Origin: Pseudomonadota bacterium
Lineage (GTDB): Bacteria; Pseudomonadota; Gammaproteobacteria; Coxiellales; Coxiellaceae
DNA length: 52,260 bases
Assembly (NCBI GenBank): GCA_018241585.1
Contig: JAFEDN010000001.1
Location: 1 to 52,260 of the forward strand
Direction of reading: 5' to 3'
Shown here: one piece after another, positions 16,350 to 25,201 of the stretch
Numbering within the stretch: position 1 is the first letter of the stretch
Layout of the letters: every line of letters begins with the position of its first letter
The notes under the pieces: model-generated
Seen by the model: only the letters and a program-made list of their open reading frames with translations
Database searches by the model: none
What the model was told of the DNA's origin: nothing
Position numbers and translations under genes: made by a program

Positions 16350-18368
16350 TTACATCATTAAACAGTTGTTTTCGCTGGTCTGGTTATCCACTGGCTTTTT
16401 GGCTAAAATAGCCTCAATTTCTTTAGATTTCTTTTGCCAGAACTGTAAATGATTTTCAACTAATTGCTGTAGTAACTTTTTTTTGCTACAAAATGCTCGA
16501 GCTTTCAAAGTATGCCAAGTACCTAATGACATAGAGATAGCAATTGATTTTTCTTCCGGGCTTTCAATTTGATTATAAAATGTTGCTAAATCATCGGTGA
16601 AATCGCTAAGTTCTTTTTTTGGCATTAGCCTTTCTGTTGAGGTAAAAAAGTGAGTTTGTTCAGGTTTTTGCTCCACTAAGTGATTAAATTGAACCTGAAT
16701 AGCATTTAAGAGTCCTCCCATCTTTTGCTCTAGATCACTTGCTGTAAAAGTAGAGGGTTCTGAACTATAGGGGCTAAAAGAGTCTTCCATGGGAAAAGGG
16801 CTGTTTGAACTAGACCTTCTAGATAAGCTGCTTGAAGGGGAAGGCTCCGGAACAGGATTGATTTGACCTCGACAAGAATATTCAAGAGAAGTAAAGAATC
16901 CAGAAGAAAATGACAGGTCCCTATCAAAAGAAGTCATACTGCTTTTTCTAGATGACGTTGAGTTATTGTCGTCTGAAAAGTCGGTAGATGCCAGAGACCT
17001 CTTTCTTGGAGTAAACAATCTAAAAGGAGGTTGCTCCTCTTCCATTTTGTCAGATTGTTTATCTTCTTTTTTGACTAACTGCTTTACTTTTTTATAAAGG
17101 TCGTTTTTGCTCGAATTTTTCATTAAATAGTCGTCAATATCGATGCCTTTCATTTTTTCTCTGTCGTAAGCATCTCCGGAAAATCCAACAATCGGAGTCC
17201 TCGAGCCAGTTGATTTTTCCAATAAACGAATTTCTTGAATAGCCTTGGCGCCACTCTTTCCTGGCATGTTAAGGTCTGTGATAATTATGTCAAATTGTTG
17301 CTTTCTAAAGCGCTCTAATAACTCATTACCATCTTGAGCCAGTTCAACTGAACAGCCCCAGGAAAGTAATTCTTTATGGTAGGCTTTGCGCATTATTTGG
17401 CAATCATCCGCAAATAATATTTTGGCCTTCATTTTGGGTCTAGATAGTTTCTTTTTAGTGGTGTTAATTTTCAGACTATTTTGCGCTGGTAAAGTTAATT
17501 GAATTTCAAATTGTACCCATTGTTCTTCTGTTGAACTGGTACAAATAATTTTTCCGGACATCAAGTGAATTAATCTTTGGCAAATGGTTAATCCTATGCC
17601 GTTGCCCTCAAATTTTTTGACGGTACTGGCATCACCTTGGTCATAGGGAATGAATAATCGAGCGATTCTTTTTGAATCTAAGCCCGGACCGGTATTCTTG
17701 ATTTTAAAATCGAGCTGATAATTGCCATCCATTGGTTCACTAGTAAAGGAAAATTCAACCTGTGGAGGCCGTTTATCTACTGAGGCTGCAAACTTAACGG
17801 CATTTGAAAGTAAATTAGAGATTACTTCTTTTAGCCAAAAAGCATCTCCTTTGAGCATAATTTCAGAACTAATAGTAGGAAAGGTTAAAGTAATTCCTTT
17901 TTCTTTACAGGATGAGTTATAGAGCGAGAATAATGGTTTAAATATTTCCTTATTAAGAGCAAATGGCTTAGATTCTATTTTTAACTGAGATAAGTTTAAT
18001 TTTTGTAATTTCAGAAAATTACTCAGTAATTTGCTTCCATCTCTGTTACATGTTAATGCCACGTTGACACAGTCTTTAATCTCCTCTAATGTTATATGCA
18101 GAGCGGTAACATCAACCTCTTCGGTTTCTTGTCGATTACTTTTCTGATATTGACTAATTTCTTTTGATAATTTCTCGAGCAAGGCAATTGCTAACCGAAT
18201 ATTAAGGTTGACCGCAGTATTGTAATGGTTGGTATCATGATATATGGCTTCAGCTAAGGACACTGGAGTTGAATCATTTTTTTTTTCAGAGGCGATTATT
18301 TCAGGGTCAGAAGGAGAAAGTAAATGAGAGGATGAAGAAGATGATGACGAGGATAAGGAAAAGTGCAT
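16350..18368 (-). CDS. Soluble hybrid histidine kinase/response regulator with Ser-rich segments and C-terminal CLMM
   Basis: This 672-residue two-component hybrid has no signal peptide or membrane helix. It begins with a run of nine Ser. A probable phospho-acceptor His44 lies in YHDTNH, an HDxxN-type H-box. The HATPase follows (NLLSNAVKFA N-box near 187, NTGPGLD, GNGIGLTICQRL near 255). A receiver domain spans about 313-430 (FADD acid pocket, phospho-acceptor Asp in ITDLNMPG, Lys in YLMKN). The remaining 240 residues hold two Ser/Arg-rich low-complexity stretches and a helical tail. The last four residues are C-L-M-M, a CaaX box of the kind eukaryotic farnesyltransferase modifies. A cytosolic bacterial sensor kinase would have no use for this, so delivery into a eukaryotic host and membrane anchoring there is a serious possibility, though unproven. 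Confidence 0.85.
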   Translation of the reverse strand: MHFSLSSSSSSSSSHLLSPSDPEIIASEKKNDSTPVSLAEAIYHDTNHYNTAVNLNIRLAIALLEKLSKEISQYQKSNRQETEEVDVTALHITLEEIKDCVNVALTCNRDGSKLLSNFLKLQKLNLSQLKIESKPFALNKEIFKPLFSLYNSSCKEKGITLTFPTISSEIMLKGDAFWLKEVISNLLSNAVKFAASVDKRPPQVEFSFTSEPMDGNYQLDFKIKNTGPGLDSKRIARLFIPYDQGDASTVKKFEGNGIGLTICQRLIHLMSGKIICTSSTEEQWVQFEIQLTLPAQNSLKINTTKKKLSRPKMKAKILFADDCQIMRKAYHKELLSWGCSVELAQDGNELLERFRKQQFDIIITDLNMPGKSGAKAIQEIRLLEKSTGSRTPIVGFSGDAYDREKMKGIDIDDYLMKNSSKNDLYKKVKQLVKKEDKQSDKMEEEQPPFRLFTPRKRSLASTDFSDDNNSTSSRKSSMTSFDRDLSFSSGFFTSLEYSCRGQINPVPEPSPSSSLSRRSSSNSPFPMEDSFSPYSSEPSTFTASDLEQKMGGLLNAIQVQFNHLVEQKPEQTHFFTSTERLMPKKELSDFTDDLATFYNQIESPEEKSIAISMSLGTWHTLKARAFCSKKKLLQQLVENHLQFWQKKSKEIEAILAKKPVDNQTSENNCLMM

Positions 18369-18613
18369 AAGATATCTCCAGTTCGTTTCAGTTATTAAAT
18401 GTACACATCAAATAATTTAGGCTTTTATTGGTCAAAGATTAAACTGAACTATTTTTTTTCGCAGCTTACATTAAACCCAAACGAATGTAAATACTGGAGA
18501 TAGGGATTCTGTTATTGCGATCCAGTGCGCAGGAGGGAATCCAGTCCACGCTTTGGACTAAGAAAGGGACAGCCACGAACTCGATGCATTGGTCTCGTTT
18601 GGACGTATAGCGA
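18369..18613. other. Intergenic region with a possible degenerate GC-rich repeat
   Basis: Bases about 18510-18600 are richer in GC than their surroundings. They include GCGCAGGAGGGAATCCAG next to TCCACGCTTTGGAC, resembling the dispersed GCGGGAATCC-type extragenic repeats common in gammaproteobacteria. The palindrome is imperfect here and no second copy lies in the window. No gene seen. Confidence 0.25.
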
Positions 18614-19132
18614 TTAGGGCCGGTTAGTGGTGTGGGAAGGGAGTCGAAGGAAATTACCTACGGCGCCGACGACGAGAGAGGCTTTTTTCAGCAAAGAGTA
18701 ATTTGGCATAAAACCGACTACAAACCCAGCTATGCCAGCAGGAATACGATAATAGTCATGATGGAATTTGGCATCGAATACACCTCTTGCTGCCAAATAC
18801 ATACCGTAAACTCTTTGTACTATTTGTGCTAGTTTTTTCTCAGGGATTTTACCACTTGTACTGATAAACTCTGATGTGAATAACAGCATAGTCATCACAT
18901 GTTCCACCGCAGGTATAGCGGCTTCGAATATATTTTGATTGGTCCGAGCAGGATTAGCTTTAAGTTTTTTACGTTCGTAATAAATATCCATTATAGAGAT
19001 AAGTGAAAGAAATAAAATTAAGGGCTGTTGAATTTTTGTATCCAATTCTAATGCATATCCTAATAATATCAGTCCTTCGGAGACATCTTTCATTCCTTTA
19101 ACATAAGGCTCGGTTAAGACGGTTGCTCTCAT
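18614..19132 (-). CDS. Hypothetical protein, 172 residues
   Basis: I recognise no family. The protein is largely helical with three moderately hydrophobic stretches (PLILFLSLISIMDIYY, AVEHVMTMLLFTSEFI, IPAGIAGFVVGFMP) that could be membrane-associated, and a basic C-terminus ending in TTNRP. The start has no strong ribosome-binding sequence. It stands divergent from aroA across 70 bases and downstream of no obvious partner. Its length and regular codon use make it a likely real gene. Confidence 0.6.
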   Translation of the reverse strand: MRATVLTEPYVKGMKDVSEGLILLGYALELDTKIQQPLILFLSLISIMDIYYERKKLKANPARTNQNIFEAAIPAVEHVMTMLLFTSEFISTSGKIPEKKLAQIVQRVYGMYLAARGVFDAKFHHDYYRIPAGIAGFVVGFMPNYSLLKKASLVVGAVGNFLRLPSHTTNRP

Positions 19133-19202
19133 TTAGTAGTTCCCTTTTTTATAAACTTTCATTAGAATTGCATTAATTTTAATGTGAGTCAATATCTCTA
19201 AA

Positions 19203-20513
19203 ATGCACAAGAATCTAATAGTACACAATACGTTATTAATTTCTGGATCGGCAATGCCTCCTAGTTCTAAATCGCAAAATATTAGAGCTTTGTTTTTTGC
19301 GTTATTGGCTGGAGGTCAATCCACCCTGCACAACATACTAGTTTCAGAAGATATGATTGATGCAGTAAGAGTTTGTAGGAGCCTGGGAGCTGAAATTAAT
19401 CAACAAGCAAATAAATTAACCATCAAAAGTTCCGGCTTGCCCTTGCCTAAAATTGCTCATGCGATATTTTCTGGAAATTCCGGAATTACTACCCGTTTTG
19501 CTCTGCCGTTGCTAGGCTACCGAGATCAAGTTAATAAACCTGTGGTATTTGATTGCGGTGAGCAGATGCGCGCTAGACCTATTCAAACTCTAGTAGCAGC
19601 GTTAACTAACCTGGGAATGTCGATTGAATATATCGAAAAGCATGGCTCCTTCCCATTAAAAGTAACAGGACGGTTACGAGGGGGGCGCACTGAAGTCGGC
19701 GGCTTAAGTTCACAATATCTTTCTGCATTACTTATTGCTGCCCCTTGTGCAGAAAGTGATAGTGAAATTATCGTAAAAAATTTACATGAAAGACCTTATA
19801 TGGAAATGACCTTAAATTGGCTCAAGCAACAAAATATCCAGTATCGGCACGAGCAGAGTGGCGATCATGATTTATTTATCATCAATGGTCAACAACATTA
19901 TCAGCCTTTTGAAAAATCGATTACCGGTGATTTTTCATCGGCTTCTTATTTGATTGCGGCCGGTGCATTGTTAGGAGGAACGGTCGAATTACAAGGTTTG
20001 GATATGCGAGACCCGCAGGGAGATAAACGTCTGGTTGAAATTTTGCAGCAAATGGGCGCTGATATTCGCATTGAGCCCAGCAAATTGATCATAGCAGGCG
20101 GCAAACCACTACGAGGCATAACCATTGATGCCAATGATATCCCTGATTTGCTACCCACTTTGGCTGTGATTGGAACCCAAGCTGAAGGTCACACCGCTAT
20201 TCTCAATGTAGCTCAAGCCAGAATAAAAGAGACCGATCGGATTCATTCGATCACCCAAGGGCTTTCACGGATGGGGGCTAAAGTACAGGAGCATGCCGAT
20301 GGTCTAACGGTCTATCCTTGCCGTTTAAAAGGAAATTCAATTCAAGGTTATGGCGATCATCGAACCGTGATGGCCATGTCTTTAGCTGGTTTATTGGCGC
20401 AAGGAACCACCCAAATCGACGATGCGGACGCGATTGAAAAAACTTTCCCCAGCTTTGTAAAAATTATGCAGAGTTTAGGGGCGAACATGGAACTGCAAAG
20501 TGCGCTTAAATAA
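19203..20513 (+). CDS. aroA: 3-phosphoshikimate 1-carboxyvinyltransferase (EPSP synthase)
   Basis: This 436-residue enzyme joins shikimate-3-phosphate and PEP to form EPSP, the sixth step to chorismate. Visible motifs are GSAMPPSSKSQNIRALFFALLAGG (substrate-binding Lys and Ser-Lys segment), GNSGITTRF (the GNAGTxxR block), DFSSASYLIAAGAL, and RIKETDRIHSI near the C-terminus. The GN-S-G-I-T variant in place of GNAGTA is a departure from glyphosate-sensitive class I enzymes. The gene overlaps aroK by 14 bases, so the two are co-translated. Its start region lacks a strong Shine-Dalgarno sequence. It heads the aromatic cluster, which is interrupted after aroK. Confidence 0.95.
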   Translation: MHKNLIVHNTLLISGSAMPPSSKSQNIRALFFALLAGGQSTLHNILVSEDMIDAVRVCRSLGAEINQQANKLTIKSSGLPLPKIAHAIFSGNSGITTRFALPLLGYRDQVNKPVVFDCGEQMRARPIQTLVAALTNLGMSIEYIEKHGSFPLKVTGRLRGGRTEVGGLSSQYLSALLIAAPCAESDSEIIVKNLHERPYMEMTLNWLKQQNIQYRHEQSGDHDLFIINGQQHYQPFEKSITGDFSSASYLIAAGALLGGTVELQGLDMRDPQGDKRLVEILQQMGADIRIEPSKLIIAGGKPLRGITIDANDIPDLLPTLAVIGTQAEGHTAILNVAQARIKETDRIHSITQGLSRMGAKVQEHADGLTVYPCRLKGNSIQGYGDHRTVMAMSLAGLLAQGTTQIDDADAIEKTFPSFVKIMQSLGANMELQSALK

Positions 20514-21030
20514 TAAGCATCTTATTCTCATTGGCTTTAAACATACTGGAAAAACAGCCGTTGGTCAGCTTTTAGCGGCAAAGCTGCACTGTGATTTTAT
20601 AGATTCTGATATGATGATCGAACAAAGTTATCGGCTCCAGTATCATTTAGCATACACTGGCCGTGAAATTTATCAGGTTCATGGTGAATCGTTTTTTAGA
20701 ACACTAGAACGGCAAACGTTAACTCAATTATTAAATAACCCTCCTTCTGTGATTGCCTTAGGGGGTGGAACACCTATGGCGGAATCAAATCAAATCATGA
20801 TCAAAGCTCATTTGGTGATTCATATCACTGCTTCCCCAGAAGTGGTCTTTGCCAGAATCATGGCTGCAGGAAAACCAGCTTTTTTTCCAGAGCAAGAAAA
20901 CCCGCAGCTCTATTTTCAACGTTTATGGACTCAGCGCCAAAAGATATATCAAGCGCTTGCTGAAATCACAGTGGATAATAGTGGAGCAGTGGCTGAAACT
21001 GTTGAAAAGATATTAGAAAAAATTTCGTAA
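20500..21030 (+). CDS. aroK: Shikimate kinase
   Basis: This 176-residue kinase phosphorylates shikimate at O3 with ATP. The Walker A loop is GFKHTGKTAVG (GxxxxGKT), followed by the DSDMMIEQ segment (the DxD of shikimate kinases) and GGGTP (shikimate-binding Gly-Gly-Gly). An Arg of the shikimate site is in FFRTLERQ. It starts at a GTG inside the 3' end of aroA, an overlap of 14 bases. The protein has an insertion after DSDMMIEQ (residues around 45-55) compared with the shortest family members. Confidence 0.93.
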   Translation: MRLNNKHLILIGFKHTGKTAVGQLLAAKLHCDFIDSDMMIEQSYRLQYHLAYTGREIYQVHGESFFRTLERQTLTQLLNNPPSVIALGGGTPMAESNQIMIKAHLVIHITASPEVVFARIMAAGKPAFFPEQENPQLYFQRLWTQRQKIYQALAEITVDNSGAVAETVEKILEKIS

Positions 21031-21176
21031 CCTCACAGCAACATGGTTTAGCTCACTTGGTCAGACCAAGCCTGCAATAATCATCCCTTGTAATTTTTAA
21101 AAATACAGTTAATCTTGCTATCAGTTATCTTACTGCCAGCAACTACCTGGTAAATTTTTAACAAGGAGGAATATTT

Positions 21177-24100
21177 ATGACAAAGTTTGACGATGAAATC
21201 GATACCGAGCGAACAGCTACAGTTGCTCCATCAACGACGCTGATACCTTATGCCGGATCAAGATTTGCGCTCAGTGTAGAGTCAGATCAAAAATTGTCTC
21301 CGCAGGATATTTGTCAGCAAGCCACTGAACTTTTCTATAATGATCAATATATCGCCGCTTTTAGAAATTTATCCAGTGTATTAGAAAGTAAAAATGAAGA
21401 TGCTGAATATGTTGCGCAGGCTTATATAATTGCAATAAAAGTATTCTGTATTCTTAGAATGATTGATCCCGCGATGATCTTAATTAATAAATTAGAGGAG
21501 AAACCTGGTGCGGAATCTGTTAAAGCTGATTTAGTAACTATCAAACTGTTATTGTTAGCATATCGTAGCGCCTTTTCGGATCAAGGGAAGGAACGTAAAC
21601 AAATTAAAAAAATTCTAAATGAAAAAAAAGCTGTTGTTGCTTCATCTTATTTGAAGCTGTTAAAATTGTTTCAGAACAGTTCTAAGTTATCCTTTGCAAA
21701 GGAGTTCAAGAATTCGAACTTGCCGGCAATTTGGCTAAAGGCTGCAGCGAAAGATAAAATGACTTGCTATGAGTTAAATTATTTATATTTTTGGAGTGGG
21801 CTGCTGCTTTCTGCGCATCAAGACTATAGTCAATCTGAGGTTATATTTAACAAAATTTTTCCGATCCATATAGTGAAAAAATTTGACACCTATCAAATTG
21901 AACCTGATAAATCAGTTAAAATGAGTTATTTGTGTTGTTTGCAGATTTTGCTAAATAAACGTGAGCAGGGAAAATTCGATGAATTTCTGAATCATTCAGC
22001 GATCTCTGAAATAAAAACCCAATATGCCGATTGTTATGAAGTAGAGTTAGTGTTGGGTGACAGCTTAGTGCGCAATATGGTCCAGGTGAATGAAACCACT
22101 ATCAGTCAATATGCGGCATTAATCACTCCGGCAATTGATATTTTGAAACAATATTACAGCAAAGACCGAATGATCGAAATATTTAAATTGATCGCTAATC
22201 AATTAAAGCAATTATTTAGCTTTTTCTATAGCCAACGTTATTATTACGCTTTTGAAGAAATTCCCGAATTGCAAGCGGATATTGCCAGTGGCAAAGCCGA
22301 TTATGCGGTATTTTTTGCCAATATGGACGAGGCTGCGGATTTATATGCCTTGGCTACTTCGCAGGAACACGATGTTGTTTTGGAAGTCAAGGCTCACCAA
22401 AAAAGATATATGCTTTCTTATATCAAGGAAATTAAGCAGCTTAACCGCCAGAGTATTAGAAACGTGATTGCGCTTAAACGTGAGTCTAAATTATTAACAA
22501 CAGAGGCTGAAACTTATTGCCAATTAATAGATTCGGTAGGAACAGAACTTAAAGGTGATTCGGGTTTTCAAAGTACAGAATTAGAGAGGGCTCTCAGTAA
22601 GTTTAAAACTGGTGACGCCAAAGCATTTTATTTAAAAAGTTTGGTGGTCATTTTATTTCACCGGCAATTATTTAGAGCGGCGCTCGAATGCAGTAGTAAA
22701 CTAACCGATCAATTTCCGGCTTTTGAGCCTGTTGAGACCGCACTCTATAAAGCCAGAATCCACGCTGCCTTGCGTCAACCGGAATTCCGTGAAATTCTAC
22801 ATAAACTTACTCTGGAAAAAAGACAAAAGCTGAAACTAAAAAATCATGATATCTTATTAATTGCACAAGAATGTGAAATTCAGTACGCGATAGCAAGTGA
22901 AGATTTAATTGGAGTTATTCAATTATTTAAAAATTTATCTGGCTTGCGCACAGAGTTAATGCGAGATTACCAGCAATCGCATGTACCTTTGATGGATAAG
23001 CTTAATGAGGTGGCTAAGGGATATATTGTATCGAGGTTCTCTGCGGATATTATCGATGAGATGACCCAAAAGCTAGAAGTTAAGCCGCAACGTAAAAAAA
23101 CACCGCATAGTGATCAGTGGCATGATTTGCTTGCAGAGCAGTTAACTGGTTTTTTTGTCGAAGTAATCCAGTTTCAAGATTGTATATTTAAGATTCCTGA
23201 TACAATCCAGAATCTTTATGAGGCAGATATTTCGCTAAAAAAAGCGCAAGACACTGCGAAAAAAGTGAACCTTCAATTAAGAAAATTTTTTACCGAAATG
23301 AAAAAACCGGCGCCGCAGACTACCACATCAGTAAAAATTGTAACCGAACCTATTTTGAGCAAGCGCAATATTTTTATGCAATGCTTGGAAGCCGATTTAG
23401 AAGAGGGGTTTAATAAAGCTTGGAGTTATCAGCATGGTTTTAAACCGGATACCCCTAAGATTGGCGATAAAATTCAATTATTGACCATGGCGGCGACCTT
23501 GTTGCCTTTAGGAAGCGATATCAGTAAAGGGCTGAGCGGAATTTCATTATTTCTTCGGGTTGCTAATGATATGTATGAGGTTGTAACCACTGGTCATGGT
23601 AGGACTTTAGCGGCGCGGATTCTTAAATTATTACCCGAAGGATATCGTAATCGGGATATTTCTGATTTTTGCGATCAAACCGCAGAATTAGTCGCCGAGG
23701 TTTACGCGGATCAAATAGAAAAATTATCGGTACAGCCATCGGGGATACCGTTATTCGCCAAACAAGCAGCGGTTATTATGCTTTGGTATATTGCAACCGA
23801 TCAAGGTCAGCGTCCCGGATTTTTTAACGTTACCACGGAACTGCGTAGTTATTGCGCTGACTTATTGCGTTCAATTACTCATCCGGGTTTTTTAAAGAAA
23901 GAAGAATTGCGTAACAACGCCAGTACTATGGCCAGTGGATTATTTTTTACTCCGCTTACCACTAAAAGAGATCAGTGCGTAAGAGTAATGACTGAGGATA
24001 AAGAGCTCGACAAGACCAATCCTTGGACTGTAGAAGGTATTTTAAGAAGGTCGGCGATTGAGCAGGGTGGAAAAATTTACATTGCCGAAGGTATTAGTCA

Positions 24101-24248
24101 ATACAGAAAGTATGGTAAAATAAATATCGGTAGCACCGTAACCCCAGCTGATCTTCAGAAATACGGATATCGTCCGGTATTTAAAAATGAGCCGGATAGT
24201 GCTGAGGAGGTTAAAGCTTCGTCAGATGATCGGTGCTTGGTCATGTAA
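21177..24248 (+). CDS. Large helical protein of unknown function ending in a CaaX motif (CLVM)
   Basis: This 1023-residue protein has no recognised enzymatic domain. It looks almost wholly alpha-helical, with TPR-like stretches (for example ATELFYNDQYIAAFRNLSSVL near residue 50 and FHRQLFRAALECSSKL near 495). There is no signal peptide or clear membrane helix. It starts after AAGGAGG eight bases before the ATG. The C-terminus reads SSDDRCLVM: the last four residues C-L-V-M form a CaaX box, with Met last favouring farnesylation in eukaryotes. It sits between aroK and aroG with two other effector-like genes. A host-directed, lipidated protein is the best guess; no function is assigned. Confidence 0.8.
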   Translation: MTKFDDEIDTERTATVAPSTTLIPYAGSRFALSVESDQKLSPQDICQQATELFYNDQYIAAFRNLSSVLESKNEDAEYVAQAYIIAIKVFCILRMIDPAMILINKLEEKPGAESVKADLVTIKLLLLAYRSAFSDQGKERKQIKKILNEKKAVVASSYLKLLKLFQNSSKLSFAKEFKNSNLPAIWLKAAAKDKMTCYELNYLYFWSGLLLSAHQDYSQSEVIFNKIFPIHIVKKFDTYQIEPDKSVKMSYLCCLQILLNKREQGKFDEFLNHSAISEIKTQYADCYEVELVLGDSLVRNMVQVNETTISQYAALITPAIDILKQYYSKDRMIEIFKLIANQLKQLFSFFYSQRYYYAFEEIPELQADIASGKADYAVFFANMDEAADLYALATSQEHDVVLEVKAHQKRYMLSYIKEIKQLNRQSIRNVIALKRESKLLTTEAETYCQLIDSVGTELKGDSGFQSTELERALSKFKTGDAKAFYLKSLVVILFHRQLFRAALECSSKLTDQFPAFEPVETALYKARIHAALRQPEFREILHKLTLEKRQKLKLKNHDILLIAQECEIQYAIASEDLIGVIQLFKNLSGLRTELMRDYQQSHVPLMDKLNEVAKGYIVSRFSADIIDEMTQKLEVKPQRKKTPHSDQWHDLLAEQLTGFFVEVIQFQDCIFKIPDTIQNLYEADISLKKAQDTAKKVNLQLRKFFTEMKKPAPQTTTSVKIVTEPILSKRNIFMQCLEADLEEGFNKAWSYQHGFKPDTPKIGDKIQLLTMAATLLPLGSDISKGLSGISLFLRVANDMYEVVTTGHGRTLAARILKLLPEGYRNRDISDFCDQTAELVAEVYADQIEKLSVQPSGIPLFAKQAAVIMLWYIATDQGQRPGFFNVTTELRSYCADLLRSITHPGFLKKEELRNNASTMASGLFFTPLTTKRDQCVRVMTEDKELDKTNPWTVEGILRRSAIEQGGKIYIAEGISQYRKYGKINIGSTVTPADLQKYGYRPVFKNEPDSAEEVKASSDDRCLVM

Positions 24249-24272
24249 TTATATTTAATAAGGATTTTGAAT

Positions 24273-25136
24273 ATGTCGAAATACACTCTACTTCCACCCC
24301 CTGTTGCTACTCAATCAACTTCTTCTTTAACTAATAGTCCTAACATGGTCAAAGAAGTGGAATCAAAGAGGTTGAAAGATGAAATTGATGGAATAAACTT
24401 GAAAATTAAATTCTTAAAGTCAAATAAAAAGAAGAATATAGATGGAATTAAAGAAATAGAAGAAAACAAGGAATTCAAAGCAATAAAAGACCAGTTTGAT
24501 GCATTAAAGTTAGACATTAATAAGGCAGAAACTGTTAAAAATGATACTGATAAGGCTAGAAAGAAAGCGTTTAGTGCTTATAAAGCTAAAAAAAAAGAAG
24601 TCGATAAAATTCGAAAATTTTTAGTTGACCATGAAGTTAAAATTGCAGTGGGCGGAGGACTTGCAGGCGGGGGAGTTGGCTTAGGATATGAGGCATATTG
24701 TGGAAGGCAATTAGCTCTTGTTAAGTTTGGTCGATATGGCGGCTCAACAATGCTGGCGCTTACTTTGTTGGTAGAGATCGGTAAATTTTTTCGGAATAGA
24801 AACCAAAACCACAAAATTGAACTGGCGAAGACCGCATATAAGTCTGCACAAAAAGAGGCGAAAGAAGCAAAAGAAAAACTTGGCACTACTGAGGCCAATT
24901 ATGAGAAATCTAGTCAAATGTATGAGCAAGGAGTAAAGAAAAAAGAGAAATTTGATAAATATAACGCCAAGCTTGAGTTATATGGCGAGCTAATTCAGAA
25001 AGATGAATTGGAAATTGAGAAATTAGAAGCTCAACTTAAAGATTTAGAAGCAGAGCTTAATCAATTAAAGCCCGAGCCGTTGTCCCCGGAAAAGAATTAT
25101 GAACAAAGTTCCACAACGGTAATGCGCCCAAGCTAG
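24273..25136 (+). CDS. Coiled-coil protein with a Gly-rich hydrophobic segment
   Basis: This 287-residue protein is highly charged, with long coiled-coil stretches at about residues 25-115 and 195-275 (Lys/Glu heptads). They flank a central Gly-rich hydrophobic region (VGGGLAGGGVGLGYEAY and STMLALTLLVEIGKFF) that could form one or two membrane passes. A TTG lies two codons upstream, but AAGGA eight bases before the ATG at 24273 supports that start. It follows the CLVM protein by about 20 bases and precedes the U-box gene by 65, so the three probably form an operon. No family recognised; effector-like architecture only. Confidence 0.7.
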   Translation: MSKYTLLPPPVATQSTSSLTNSPNMVKEVESKRLKDEIDGINLKIKFLKSNKKKNIDGIKEIEENKEFKAIKDQFDALKLDINKAETVKNDTDKARKKAFSAYKAKKKEVDKIRKFLVDHEVKIAVGGGLAGGGVGLGYEAYCGRQLALVKFGRYGGSTMLALTLLVEIGKFFRNRNQNHKIELAKTAYKSAQKEAKEAKEKLGTTEANYEKSSQMYEQGVKKKEKFDKYNAKLELYGELIQKDELEIEKLEAQLKDLEAELNQLKPEPLSPEKNYEQSSTTVMRPS

Positions 25137-25201
25137 ATATCATTGCAAGAATAGCGGCCAAATATTAAGATATAACAGGATTTAGTTAAAAGGATAAACT
25201 T

